From NCBI GenBank assembly GCA_026018925.1, contig JAKSZU010000016.1, positions 4,384,940 through 4,448,939 of the forward strand: a DNA stretch of 64,000 bases, written 5' to 3'. Of the stretch, positions 22,180-32,010 are shown piece after piece. Within the stretch, counting starts at the first letter, position 1. Each line of letters begins with the position of its first letter. Below the pieces are notes generated by a model. The model did not search any database. It was not told the origin of the DNA and saw nothing but the letters and a program-made list of their open reading frames with translations. This DNA comes from Tupaia tana. Taxonomy: Eukaryota > Chordata > Mammalia > Scandentia > Tupaiidae. The position numbers and the translations under genes were made by a program.

Positions 22180-22442
22180 AGGGCCAGCCGATGGTGTGGT
22201 GGTTAGGGCAGCCGGTCCCACGTGGCCGACTGTGGAATTGAGATGCAGGATTTGAGTCCTGGTCCTGGTGGCTTGAGAAACACGCTGGGCATACCCAGTA
22301 TCCCAAGAGGAGAATGGAGGAGAAGAGATTGCGACATGACTGTCCCCAGGGGGGTTGCCTTCTCACTTTCCCCCTCTGTCTGTCTCTCTCTGGCAAGTAC
22401 ATACACTCTCTAGCAAATGAAGAGGAAAAGAAAAAGAAAAAA
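22180..22442 (+). mobile_element. Long-form tRNA SINE
   Basis: Head 'agggccagccgatggtgtgg' with an extra short insertion before 'gatttgagtcctgg'. The body and 'actctctagcaaatg' tail are intact. Confidence 0.9.
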
Positions 22443-22737
22443 GCTCTGTCATCTAATGTCAATCTTTGCTTCATTTTTGTTTTAAAGAACTATTCAGCAA
22501 TAATTCCAAATTTCGTCTTAGCAATTATCTTTGTAACCTTGCACATCTGCCTCCTGATCTGAACGATGGGCTTCGTCTGCCCACTCCCTGAGAGTGCTGT
22601 GATTGTCCATGTCTGTGGTAATCGCCTTGTTTTCTGAGGACAGCCTTGATTCGAAGCCAGAAGGTATTCCAGGCTCTGTACCTCCTTATTCTTGATGTGC
22701 AGATTTTGTCATTCCAATGTTATAGTAAGACTGTTTG
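22443..22737. other. Unique AT-rich sequence
   Basis: Nothing recognised. Confidence 0.35.
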
Positions 22738-23275
22738 TTGTTTTGTTGTTGCTAGAGGGGGCGTGAGTTCCCAGGGGGAGAGAGAAGGAAAGCAGCCCCC
22801 ATAGAGTGCGGCCATGCCCCCACCCTTTCACCCCCGTTTCTCCGGGGGATCTGTAATCCTGGCAGGATCGTGGGCACGCACACACATGTGCTTGGCGTTT
22901 TTTTTTTTTTTTTTTTTTTTGGGAGAGGTTTTTGCTATAGGGCGCGTGCGCTCGCCAGACAGAGAGAGACAGAGAGATAGAAAGCAGGAAATCACCCCCC
23001 AGGGGGGATGGCCACGCCGCAATCCCTTCTCCTCCATTCTCCTCTCGGGATCTTGGGCATGCACGCACACGCGCCCGACGTGAGTTTAAGCCACCGAGTC
23101 CGGGACGCGAACCGCGGTCGACTACTTGGGAGTCCAGCGACATAGCCATTACACTAACTGCTGGTCCCTGCTTGGCGTGTTTTTCAAGCTACTGGGGCCG
23201 AGATTTGAGCTGCAGTCAGCTGGGACTCTGGCTCCCAGTGTAGGGTTTAACTGCTGCGCTGGGGTCAGCCAGGCT
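22738..23275 (-). mobile_element. Old SINE split by a younger SINE
   Basis: Left part 22738-22898 carries the tail, a purine tract and 'gatcgtgggcacgcacacac'. The right part, 23179-23275, carries the remaining head with 'gagatttgagctgcagtcag' and 'gcgctggggtcagcc'. The two parts join logically if the inserted copy is removed. Confidence 0.82.
22899..23168 (-). mobile_element. Young long-form SINE nested in an older SINE
   Basis: Almost consensus, including a C6/G6 palindrome, with a long T-run. A perfect 10-bp duplication, 'tgcttggcgt', lies at 22889-22898 and 23169-23178, both inside the host SINE. Confidence 0.95.
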
Positions 23276-23349
23276 GCTGGGGTTTTATCACGGCCGTACT
23301 GGGAGGCCTGGTTTTACTGTAGCTGGTTTTCCATCAGTGTTTCATATGA

Positions 23350-23352
<3 letters not shown>

Positions 23353-23383
<31 letters not shown>
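23353..23383. repeat. Poly-T run (31)
   Basis: Thirty-one T; no SINE body follows on the right. Confidence 0.95.
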
Positions 23384-23385
<2 letters not shown>

Positions 23386-23403
23386 TACGATACTCTGCTA
23401 GAG

Positions 23404-23520
23404 TAGTGCTTCTCATAGGCAACAGGCACACAAGTCCCCCCGGGATCCTGTGAACATGCGGATTCTAATTTAGCCAGCCTGGGGTGGGGCCAGCTGAGAA
23501 GGCATCTCAGACAAGGGCCA
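23404..23520 (+). mobile_element. MER5A-like hAT fossil
   Basis: 'agtgcttctcata', then 'gtgaacatgcggattctaat' and 'cctggggtggggccagctga' resemble the MER5A consensus in order and spacing. Ends are uncertain. Confidence 0.55.
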
Positions 23521-23807
23521 GGAGCAGCAGGGCTCTCTCTGCAGGAAGGGTACTTCTACTAAAATTGACTACTTTGAACAGTAATTAATCGTTTTGATGC
23601 CGAAAAGGAGTTTCAGTGCTCCTCTGTGTGTGTGTGTGTGTTATTTTAATATTGCTGTGACAGCAGTTTTGATGGCTTTGTGCCATCTGTATTGCTGAAA
23701 CAGCAAGAAGAAAGCCCCTTTCTTCCTTTTTTGAGTTGCACTATAGAAATACTAATTTTTCGCCACAGTCTAACTTGACATTTGCATAGTGATTCTTTGT
23801 TTCCGTA
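23521..23807. other. Unique sequence with a small (GT)n
   Basis: A GT dinucleotide run at about 23625-23641 precedes 'ttattttaatattgctgtga'. Otherwise nothing recognised. Confidence 0.35.
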
Positions 23808-23935
23808 ATCTGTCAGAGGGCTTGTGTGCTCCCCAGAAATAGAGAGATAGCAGCCTTCCCCCACCTCCCATCCTCTGGGGGGGGGCATGGTCCTGCTGCA
23901 GTCCCTTCTCCTTCCTTTCAGGAATTTGGGCATAC

Positions 23936-24193
23936 TAAGGGACCAGCAGTTAGCGTAATGGCTATGTTGCTGGACTCCCATGTAGTTGACCGCGGTTCGC
24001 GTCCTGGACCTGGTGGCTTAAACTCACGCCGGGCGCGTGTGCGTGCGTGCCCAAGATCCCGAGAGGAGAATGGAGGAGAAGGGATTGCGGCATGACCATC
24101 CCCTCTGGGGGGTGATTTCTCGCTTTCTGTCTCTATGTCTCTGTCTGGCAAGCGCACATGCCCTATAGCAAAAACCTCTTAAAAAAAAAAAAA
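23936..24193 (+). mobile_element. Young long-form SINE, nested (plus)
   Basis: A perfect 14-bp duplication, 'gaatttgggcatac', lies at 23922-23935 and 24194-24207. Head 'gggaccagcagttagcgtaa'; tail 'ccctatagcaaaaacctctt' plus 13 A. Confidence 0.96.
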
Positions 24194-24230
24194 GAATTTG
24201 GGCATACTCACATGTACTCAGTGTCTTTTT

Positions 24231-24489
24231 TTTTTTTTTTTAAATTTTTTTAGAGGTTATTGCTATAGGGCGTGTGTGCTCGCCAGAAAGACAGAGACAG
24301 AAAGCGAGAAATTACCCCCCAGGGGAGATGGCTGCGCCACAATCCCTTCTCCATTCTCCTCTCGGGATCTTGGGCACGCATGCACACATGCCTGGCGTGA
24401 GTTTAAGTCACCGGATCTGGGACTTGAACTGTGGTCGACTACATGGGAGTCCAGTGACATAGCCATTACTCCAACTGCTGGTCCCTGCC
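24231..24489 (-). mobile_element. Young long-form SINE, nested (minus)
   Basis: A 12-bp duplication, 'cagtgtcttttt', lies at 24219-24230 and 24490-24501. It is nearly consensus and inserted only 37 bp from the previous insert within the same host. Confidence 0.95.
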
Positions 24490-24560
24490 CAGTGTCTTTT
24501 TAAAGCTGCTATGGCTGGGATTTGAACTGCCATTGAGTGTGTTTGATCTGGCTCCACTAG

Positions 24561-24811
24561 GCCACAGGAGCGGCCCAAATAGTCATGTTTTAAAATGTCA
24601 AAGAACCCCACACTCTTAACACTTAGCTGAAAAACACTGCGTATTTCCAGGTGATTTTGGCAAGCTGCAGTTCAGAGAGCTACACCCTAGAAAATTAACA
24701 GGGTTTATTTTAATAGCTGTTAAAAAAAAAAAAAAAAAAAAAAAAAGAGAAGGCTTCCTTTTATTTTGAATCATGACAGGACAGTGGAATAAAATATTCT
24801 GTGAAAAATAC
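24561..24811. other. Unique sequence with poly-A run
   Basis: Contains 24 consecutive A at 24723-24746, preceded by AT-rich sequence without a recognisable retroposon body. Confidence 0.5.
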
Positions 24812-24824
24812 TAGAATTAGTGAA

Positions 24825-25103
24825 TTTTTTTTTTTTATAGAGAGATTTTTGTGATAGGGTGTGCGCACTTGCCAGAGAGAAAGGGAGAGACAGAGAGACA
24901 GAAAGCTGGAACTCATTCTCCAGTCTGGAGCGGTGGGTGCTGAGAATGGCCATGCCACAATTCTTTCTCCATTCTCCTCTTGGGATTTTGGGCATGCTCG
25001 CACCGTGCCTGGCGTGTAGGAAGCTAAGCCACCCGGCCTGGAACTTAAACTGTAGGCGATTATGTAGGAGTCCAGCGACATAACCATTATGCCATCTGCT
25101 GGT
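24825..25103 (-). mobile_element. Long-form SINE with perfect TSD
   Basis: A 13-bp duplication, 'tagaattagtgaa', lies at 24812-24824 and 25104-25116. The C/G palindrome is replaced by a longer, different segment ('ctccagtctggagcggtggg'), so it may be a variant or may have gained about 20 bp. Confidence 0.94.
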
Positions 25104-25116
25104 GTAGAATTAGTGA

Positions 25117-25417
25117 AATCTTAAACATAACTGTGTATCACATTTTGGTATTAAATGATTTGAAACAAGACTGCTTAAGAAGGTAATCGTGTGAGGAATG
25201 AAGTTTTTCTTAACCTTGGGGGTTGGCTCTTGACCATATCTCTTTTAGAGAATCATCTAGAAATATACATTATAATTGAAGGGAGATATGGAGACATCAA
25301 TTTAAAAAATAGGTCAAGTAAATATATAAACCCTATTTTCATTCTCATTTTGTTATCTGTGCTTTTTCGAAAATTTCACTGTTTATTGTTTCTACTAATA
25401 TTTAAGGTACTCTCTTT
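25117..25417. other. AT-rich unique sequence
   Basis: Nothing recognised; the open frame at 25191-25421 is low-complexity AT-driven. Confidence 0.35.
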
Positions 25418-25658
25418 TTAAGAGAGATGTTTGCTATAGGGCGTGGTCACTCACTGGAGAGACAGAGGGACAGAAAGCGTGAAATCAGTGAATCACCCCC
25501 AGGGGGGTGGCCATGCCATGATCCCTTCTCCTCTAGGGATTTTGGGCATGCACGCACATGCACCCAGTATGAGTTTTAAGCCACCAGGTCTGGGACTGGA
25601 ACCATGATTGACTATGTGGGAGTCCAGCAGGATTAATCATTATGCCATCTGCTGGTCC
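25418..25658 (-). mobile_element. Long-form tRNA SINE
   Basis: 'tgctatagggcgtggtcact', GA tract with a small internal duplication ('aatca' twice), palindrome and head end 'atgccatctgctggtccc'. The flanks 'gtactctc' / 'agtactccc' may be a decayed duplication. Confidence 0.92.
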
Positions 25659-25840
25659 CAGTACTCCCTGTTTTATAAAAATATTGGTAGTTTACCTTAA
25701 AAAGGCTGGCTTTATTAAATTGATTGGTTTCTACTTTTTATTGTCTTAAGAATTCTTAAGGGTGTGCAGGTTGAAGCTTGTACTATGTACTCGCTATGTG
25801 GACTTGGTAAGTCCATTTCTGAATATTAAAATCAAACTTT

Positions 25841-26087
25841 TTTAAAAAAAAATCGTTTTGCTATAGGGTGTGCGTGCTCTTCAGAGAGACAGAGAGATGG
25901 AAAGTGAGAAATGCTCCTGCAGGAGAGAGGGCCATGCCACAGTCCCTTGTCCTCCATCCTCCTCTTGGGATTCTGTGCATGCATGCACATCTCCCAGCGT
26001 GTTTTCAGGCCGCCGGCTCCAGGACTCAGACTGCGCATTTGCCTTGGGGACCCAGCTGCTTTACCGTTCATGCTGCTAGCTGGCCCT
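25841..26087 (-). mobile_element. Long-form tRNA SINE
   Basis: 'tgctatagggtgtgcgtgct', GA tract, 'tgcaggagagagggccatgc' instead of the palindrome, and head end 'gctagctggccc'. Confidence 0.88.
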
Positions 26088-26218
26088 ACCAAATATTTTT
26101 AAGTTCTTATAAAAGTTACTTAGTTTATTTTCCAGCCTCATTTGTAATGCACTCGAGCTTCCCAGGGTGCAGCTTCATTCACCTTAGTATAGCTTCCGTG
26201 TTCAAAGGTCTGGTGTAG

Positions 26219-26470
26219 GGACCAGCAGTTGGTGTCATGGCTATGTCGCTGGGCTCCCATGTAGTTCACCGCAGTTCGAGTCCCGGTCCTGGTGGCTTAA
26301 ACTCAAACCGGGCGCATGTATGTGCGTGCCCAAGATCCCGAGAGGAGAATGGAGAGGGGATTGCGGCGTGGCCATCCGCCCTGGGGGGTGATTTCTCGCT
26401 TTCTGTCTCTCTCTCTCTGTCTTTCTGGTGAGTGCACGCGCCCTATAGCAAAAGCCTCTCCAAAAAAAAA
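26219..26470 (+). mobile_element. Young long-form SINE with perfect TSD
   Basis: A 15-bp duplication, 'aaaggtctggtgtag', lies at 26204-26218 and 26471-26485. Head 'ggaccagcagttggtgtcat', B box 'agttcgagtcccgg', tail 'gccctatagcaaaagcctct'. Confidence 0.96.
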
Positions 26471-26485
26471 AAAGGTCTGGTGTAG

Positions 26486-27673
26486 CTGTGTCCTTGTGGC
26501 CATGTGGATGGCTGCTCCTTCCCTGTACTTGCAGTAGCGCCAGGACCGAGCATGTCCCTGTGGCCTCAGTTATCTAATGCCGTGACACTCTCCTCGCTCC
26601 CCAGATGCGTAGCCCTTACAGCTGCCAGTGGGCAGCCTCTGCACAGCCCTTGCCCGCCAGCCCCGTGCAAACGCACCCCTCCCCAGCGTGGGGAGTCTCA
26701 CCGCCGTGTAGGGTTTGGGAGACGCTGGTTCCCCTGAGAGGCCGGCGACCAGCCTGATGGGGGCGCTGTGCGAGGCCTGTGTGTGCCATGGCCTGTGCTC
26801 ACACTGGTGTATGTACTCACCTCGCTCACTCCGTTTCTGTAGGGCCGTGTGGTTTATGCCAGGCACGGGCAGGCCGTGCGAGTCGCGCTTGGGTGTCAGT
26901 TCATTTCTGCCGGAGAGCTGACCAGCACGCACACGGTGTTCCTTAGTACGGGTGCCCTTGTGTCCTGCTAGTCATTGGGCTCCGTGGAGGCGGTCCTGCC
27001 TTCCAGACTGAAGTATCCCCCTTCATGGAAAGGATGCAGGACTTCACGCGCCGCCTGGGGTGGGGGTGAAGCCTGCAGGGGGCAGACCTGCACTGGTCTG
27101 TCCAGGGGAGCTAGCCGGAAGTGTGTCGCTGCCATTTGCTGTGTTCCTTGAGGTGCCGTGAAATGGGGTCTGTGCTCACTGCCAGAAAACCCCTTTGTCT
27201 CTCCCTAAGCGGGCCGGTGTTCATTTCTCTGGGATCACTTCAGAGCACCGCCCTGAGCGTGCATGTCTCGGCTGAGCACACATTGCTTCCTAAGAGCCGC
27301 CACAAACCTTGAAAAGAGGGAGTGGAAACGGTTCCTTGGTTGTCCTCAAAGCCAGCTCCTTCATGGGCAGGAGCTGTTGACGTTATTGTCGTTCTCGGTT
27401 TTGTGCCAGCATGTTCTGTTGTAAACACCAGCCACGTGCCGACAGAAGTCTCTGCTGGTCGTGTGGTCATGGCCTCCGTGATGAGAGGAGCAGGCCTGGG
27501 TCAGGCGCCGTGCCACATGTCCGTCGGACCTCATAGCAGTCCTGCCTGGGGGTGTGGCGATTGCTGTTGTTCTTGACTGTAAGATGGGGGGCTGACTGCA
27601 GGGGTGCCCAGAGCTCAGATCTGAGCTGAGCTGATGGCCTCTGTGCTGTCCCCTCTTTGCTGTGTGCATTTGA
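26486..27673. other. GC-rich unique sequence
   Basis: About 1.2 kb without recognised repeats. Several frames overlap on both strands; no gene signal. Confidence 0.4.
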
Positions 27674-27688
27674 TATTCAATCTTTTTT

Positions 27689-27953
27689 TTTTTTTTTTGG
27701 AGAGGTTTTTGCTATAGGGCGCGTGCGCTCGCCAGACAGACAGAGAGAGACAGAGAGATAGAAAGCGAGAAATCACCCCCCAGGGGGGATGGCCACGCCG
27801 CAATCCCTTCTCCTCCATTCTCCTCTCGGGATCTTGGGCACGCACGCACACGTGCCCGGCGTGAGTTTAAGCCGCCGGGTCCGGGACTCGAACCGCGGTC
27901 GACTACGTGGGAATCCAGCGACATAGCCATTACGCTAACTGCTGGTCCCTTGG
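27689..27953 (-). mobile_element. Young long-form SINE with perfect TSD
   Basis: A 15-bp duplication, 'tattcaatctttttt', lies at 27674-27688 and 27954-27968. It is one of the closest copies to consensus, with intact 'actcgaaccgcggtcgacta' (complement of B box and flank). Confidence 0.97.
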
Positions 27954-27958
27954 TATTC

Positions 27959-28202
27959 AATCTTTTTTAAGAGAGAGCTTTGCTCTAGGGTGCATGTGCT
28001 TGCCGGGGAGACAGAGAGAAAGTGAGAAATCACCTCTCAGGGAGGATGGCCACACTGAACCCCATCTCCTCCATTCTCCTTTCGGGCTCTTGGGCATACA
28101 TATACATGTGCCCGGCTTGAGTTTTAAGCTGTCAGGTCCAGAACTTGAACTGGCCCTGTGGGAGTCCAGTGCCTTAACCACTGCGCCACCTGCTGGTCCC
28201 TG
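27959..28202 (-). mobile_element. Older long-form SINE
   Basis: It starts in the T-rich tail where the preceding younger copy landed, and shows 'gctttgctctagggtgcatg', a GA tract, 'gggctcttgggcatacat' and head end 'cgccacctgctggtccc'. Confidence 0.92.
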
Positions 28203-30059
28203 GTGTTGGTTCTTCATATTCACTTTTTATGGCCACCATATTCTAACCAAAAGAATGCAAGAATTTTAAAAACATACATTTAGGTGCAGAGTAGTTTTAG
28301 TGAAAACCATGAGTACTCTCATGTTTTAAAATGACAACATCAAAAATTAAAAAAAAAAAAATTCTCCCGTGAGAGAGACAGCACCCCCAACAGTCTTGAG
28401 ACTGCACCCCACCCCAACCCCTGCCGGCCCCGGATCTGGGCACGCGCTCGCCTGGGGTGCTCAGGGTGGCCTTGGAACCTCCCCGGAACCTTCCCCACGT
28501 GGGCGGGCGGGGTGCTGCTGCCTGGCCCTGAGGTGACAAGTTCCCATGCTAGGCCAGTCGTCTCCCGCCTTCCCTTCCTAGCTTTTTTCTCAAGGAGCAC
28601 TCCAGCCTCAAGCAGAACCACCTCATAGACCTCCCCGAATTTCAGAGGTGCTGTCCCCCAAAGATGACTGTCAGGGATGGCCGTCCGTGGCCTTCCGTGG
28701 CTGCCCAGCTCCGCAGGGCTGTGGAGGACACATCTCTGCACGGAGTCGGTACCTTCACAGGCAGTCACACAGGAGACTGGAGTTAGAATCCAAGAAACAA
28801 TTGTTCTGTTTTCTTTTTAAGCTCTTTTTGATTTACTCTCAAAGTGAGAATTCCGTATTGGGCTCCTGCTGTCCCTGGCGGGAGGCATCTGTCCGAGGTT
28901 GCAGGCCTGCTGAGTGGCGCTGAGTCCTGACCCAGCCCGGTGCCTTCCCCTCTGCCCAGTGCCGAGCACCCTGTAGAATGGGGCTCCAGTCGCGTGACCA
29001 CCCTGCTCGCAATGTCCAGGGCTCCCTTGTGTTTACAGACAGCTCCTCCCGACGCTCGGGGCTTCTTTCATGAAAAGCATGAGTGACAGTGACTTCATCA
29101 AATCCAGATGGTCTTTTGTGTGCAGGGGGTTCAGTGGGGTGCCACGGTGAGGTGAGTCAGATTTCAAGCTCTGCCCTCCAGGAGTGTCCAGGCTGCTAAG
29201 GGCTGGAGGGTTACTATTAGTTTAGGGATGCTTGGAATTCCGGGCAAAAAGTGGTGGTTTTAATGAATTGGAAAGTGCCTCTGTGTTTCAAAGGCATGGG
29301 AGAGCTCACAGACCAGACATTCCCGGAAAGACTTGGAGGCGGTGGTGGCAGAGAGCAGACTTTCACAGGAGCAGATGCAAGGGCATGTTGGCTGGAAGGG
29401 TGTGGAGGGATGGGGGAGGGGTGGCTTGCATTCCAGGAGCAGGGGACATTGAGCTAGCTGATGTGAGCTGTGCAGGTGGAAGAGAGGCTGGCCGGTGACT
29501 GGGCTCACAGTGGAGGGCCATCGGGTGATAGTTCATGAGTAACTGGGAGCCACGGGCAGCTTTTGAGCAGGGGCAGTACGCGATAGGACTGTAGTTTAAC
29601 CAGACAAACGCTGGCTTGGGTGGGAGGTGAATGGAGCAGGGGCCTCCTGCACCTTCTGAAACTGCAGCTGGAGCTTGGGTAGAGAGGCACTGTGCTCACA
29701 GCGACTTCAGGCACCCACAGATGTCCGTCTAGCAAGCAGATGCACCGAGCTGAGACCCGTGGTCTTTGGGAGTGAGTAGTCCCAATTGTGACCACCAAGG
29801 TAATGAGAAGTCACAGGAAAGGAAATCTTCGTTGGTAGAAGTATGGAATCGTTGCAGTTGTATCTGCGAGAATTCCATGGAAGGGTAACTGAAGAACGGC
29901 TGCATGTGGTTTTCGACACAAAATTTACGCTAAAGACCTTTGTCTGATGCAGTTCTTCCAAGTCCTCAGTAATCAGTCTGTCAGGGTTAATGACTGGGCT
30001 GATGCATCACCTATTTTTAAAAAGAGACATTTGAGTTATTTGGAACATTGGGTTCATTT
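28203..30059. other. Mostly unique sequence with faint repeat traces
   Basis: Positions about 28345-28545 have 'ctcccgtgagagagacagca' followed by C-rich sequence and may be a very decayed SINE. Positions about 29520-29690 ('gggcagcttttgagcagggg') resemble an old interspersed repeat I cannot name. No gene is recognised. Confidence 0.35.
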
Positions 30060-30185
30060 TATGTGGTATGTAAAGTGCTAAAAGTATTGTTCTATTTTTA
30101 ATATGAGAGAACTGAGAAAAATTGAGGTCAGTTCATTTGTGTAATTCACTTAAGTGTTGAAATAATTTAGTAGAGAAGAGATCAA
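30060..30185 (-). mobile_element. Possible MIR fossil
   Basis: 'tatgagagaactgagaaaaattgagg' is quoted only in part because of its length; the core 'gagaactgagaaaaattg' resembles the conserved centre of MIR in reverse. Strongly decayed. Confidence 0.35.
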
Positions 30186-30390
30186 TTTTATATTCTATTA
30201 GTGCTATTTTCCCCAGTTAATTTCCCCAAGCTTTTGGTTAAGAAGTCTTTTTGACTTAACCCATCTTCCCAAGCCCCCTCCCTCCCCCTCCTGGGTACAC
30301 ACTGCTGCTGTCTTTTTTGCACCCAAGCCAACCCTTTTATTCTCTAGGGATCCTGCAGCATTCCCAGTGTGCTTGTAGCATAATTTATTT

Positions 30391-30647
30391 TGTTTTCAGA
30401 TTTTTTGCTGTAGGGTGCATGTGCTCATGGGAGAGAGACAGGGAGAGAGAGAAAGAGTGGGAAAGTGAGAAGTGACCCTCCAGGGGGATGGCCATGCTGC
30501 ATTCCCTTCCCTTCCATTGTCCTCTCGGGATTTTGGGCACACACATGTGCCCAGTGTGTTTCTCAAGCTGCCAAGTCTGGGATTTGAACTGTGGAGTCAG
30601 CTATGTGGGAGTCCAGTGCCTTAGTCACCACGCCACCTGCTGGCCCC
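30391..30647 (-). mobile_element. Long-form tRNA SINE
   Basis: 'ttgctgtagggtgcatgtgc', GA tract, 'ccctccagggggatggccat', 'gggatttgaactgtgg' and head end 'cgccacctgctggcccc'. Confidence 0.93.
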
Positions 30648-30649
30648 TG

Positions 30650-30780
30650 TAGTGTGGTACTTTCGCCCATACATATCTCTTCGTCTGACTACGAGCTCCT
30701 GGAGAGCTAGGCTCCTGTTGGTTTGCACCCCAGTGTGTCTGTGTCAGCAGATGTCAACAAGTGGATGAACTAGGGGAGTG
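30650..30780 (+). mobile_element. L2-like 3' end fossil
   Basis: 'gactacgagctcctggagag', then 'ttggtttgcaccccagtgtg' and 'caacaagtggatgaact' follow the order of the L2 3' terminus. Decayed. Confidence 0.5.
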
Positions 30781-31167
30781 AAATGAAAGCCGTCGGAACT
30801 GTGGCGTTGACTGCAGACAGCGCCCTGTGAGGAGGTAGCTCCCAGGCCCCCTCCCCGTATCGAGGTTAGACTGCAGAGTGGAGCAGCCAGCCGGAGACAG
30901 AACACGGCGGGCGATGGCAAGTGCTCCGGGGACCTGCTCGTTCTCACTGCTCGGGACGTGCGGCAAGCCAGGAGAGCACTGTGGAGCCCCTTTGGGCCCG
31001 TGGTCAAGGCTGCTCACCGGCCTGTGCACCGACTGTCATCGCAGGGACAGCAGAAAGTGCGAACGTGGAGCCCCGCGCGATTACCAGCGTGTGCGCGGGG
31101 TTGAGGTGGGGCTGACTGGCTGATGCATGGTTACGGTGGGAAGGCGGGCCTGCATAGGACGGAACCC

Positions 31168-31440
31168 GGGGACCAGCAGGTGGCATAATGGTTATGTCTG
31201 GACCCCTACATGGTCGCCTGTGGTTTGAGTCCTGGACCCGGTAGCTTCAAACTGACACTGGGCGTGTGTGCCAGAAATCCTGAGAGGAGAATGGAGGAGA
31301 AGGGATTGTGGCCTGGCCATCCGTCCTAGGGGTGATTTCTTGCATTTTGTCTGTCTGTCTGTCTCTGTCTCTCTGGCAACTGCATGTGCCTTATAACAGA
31401 AATTGCTCTTTAAAAAAAAAAAGAAAGAAAGAAAGAAAGG
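31168..31440 (+). mobile_element. Long-form SINE, first of a head-to-tail triplet
   Basis: Complete copy; the CT tract contains 'gtctgtctgtctgtctctgt'. The A-tail has become 'aaagaaagaaagaaagaaag'. Confidence 0.93.
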
Positions 31441-31445
31441 AGCCT

Positions 31446-31689
31446 GGAGGAGCCAACAAATGGCGTGGCCGGTAAGTCTCTGGGCTCCCACATGGCCACT
31501 GTGATTCAAGTCCTGGACCTGGTGGCTTGAAATTCACACAGGACACACATGTGTGCATGCCCAAGATCCAACCAGGAGAATGGGGGAGAGGGGATTGAGG
31601 AGTGGCCATCCCCCCCGGGGGGGTAATTTCTCATTTTACCTCTCATATTCCCTCCCCCGAAGTGCACGTGCCCAAAGGCAGAAACCTCT

Positions 31690-31732
<43 letters not shown>

Positions 31733-31733
31733 G
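31446..31733 (+). mobile_element. Long-form SINE, second of the triplet
   Basis: Head 'ggaggagccaacaaatggcg', enlarged C7/G7 palindrome near 31610-31623. The tail is replaced by a (GA)n run at 31691-31731. Confidence 0.9.
31691..31731. repeat. (GA)n microsatellite in a SINE tail
   Basis: A dinucleotide AG run with one AAAG interruption near its right end. Here it sits at the A-tail position, not in the CT tract. Confidence 0.92.
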
Positions 31734-31736
31734 ATT

Positions 31737-32010
31737 GGGACCAGAGATGGCATAATGTTTACGTCCCTAGACTCCTGTGTCATCAACCATGATTTGAGTC
31801 CCGGACCCGGCAGCTTTAAACTCACACCAGGTGTGTGTGCATGTGCGTGTGTGCCCAAAATCCTGAGAGGAGAATGGAGAGAAGGGATTGCAGTGTGGCC
31901 ATCCCCCTGGGTGGGTGATTTCTCATTTTCTGTCCGTCTGACTCTCTCTCCCTGTCTCTGTCATGCACATATGCTCTATAGCAAAAATCTCTCTTAAAGA
32001 AAAGAAAAAC
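31737..32010 (+). mobile_element. Long-form SINE, third of the triplet
   Basis: Head 'gggaccagagatggcataat', body intact, tail 'tgctctatagcaaaaatctc' followed by 'ttaaagaaaagaaaaac'. Confidence 0.92.

Larger units (their letters stand above)
23808..24560 (-). mobile_element. Old SINE host carrying two nested SINEs
   Basis: The host pieces are about 23808-23935, 24208-24230 and 24502-24560. Removing the two inserts (and one copy of each duplication) restores a typical minus-strand long SINE. It runs from 'gtcagagggcttgtgtgctc' to 'tttgaactgccattgagtgt' and the head end 'ggagcggccc'. Confidence 0.85.
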
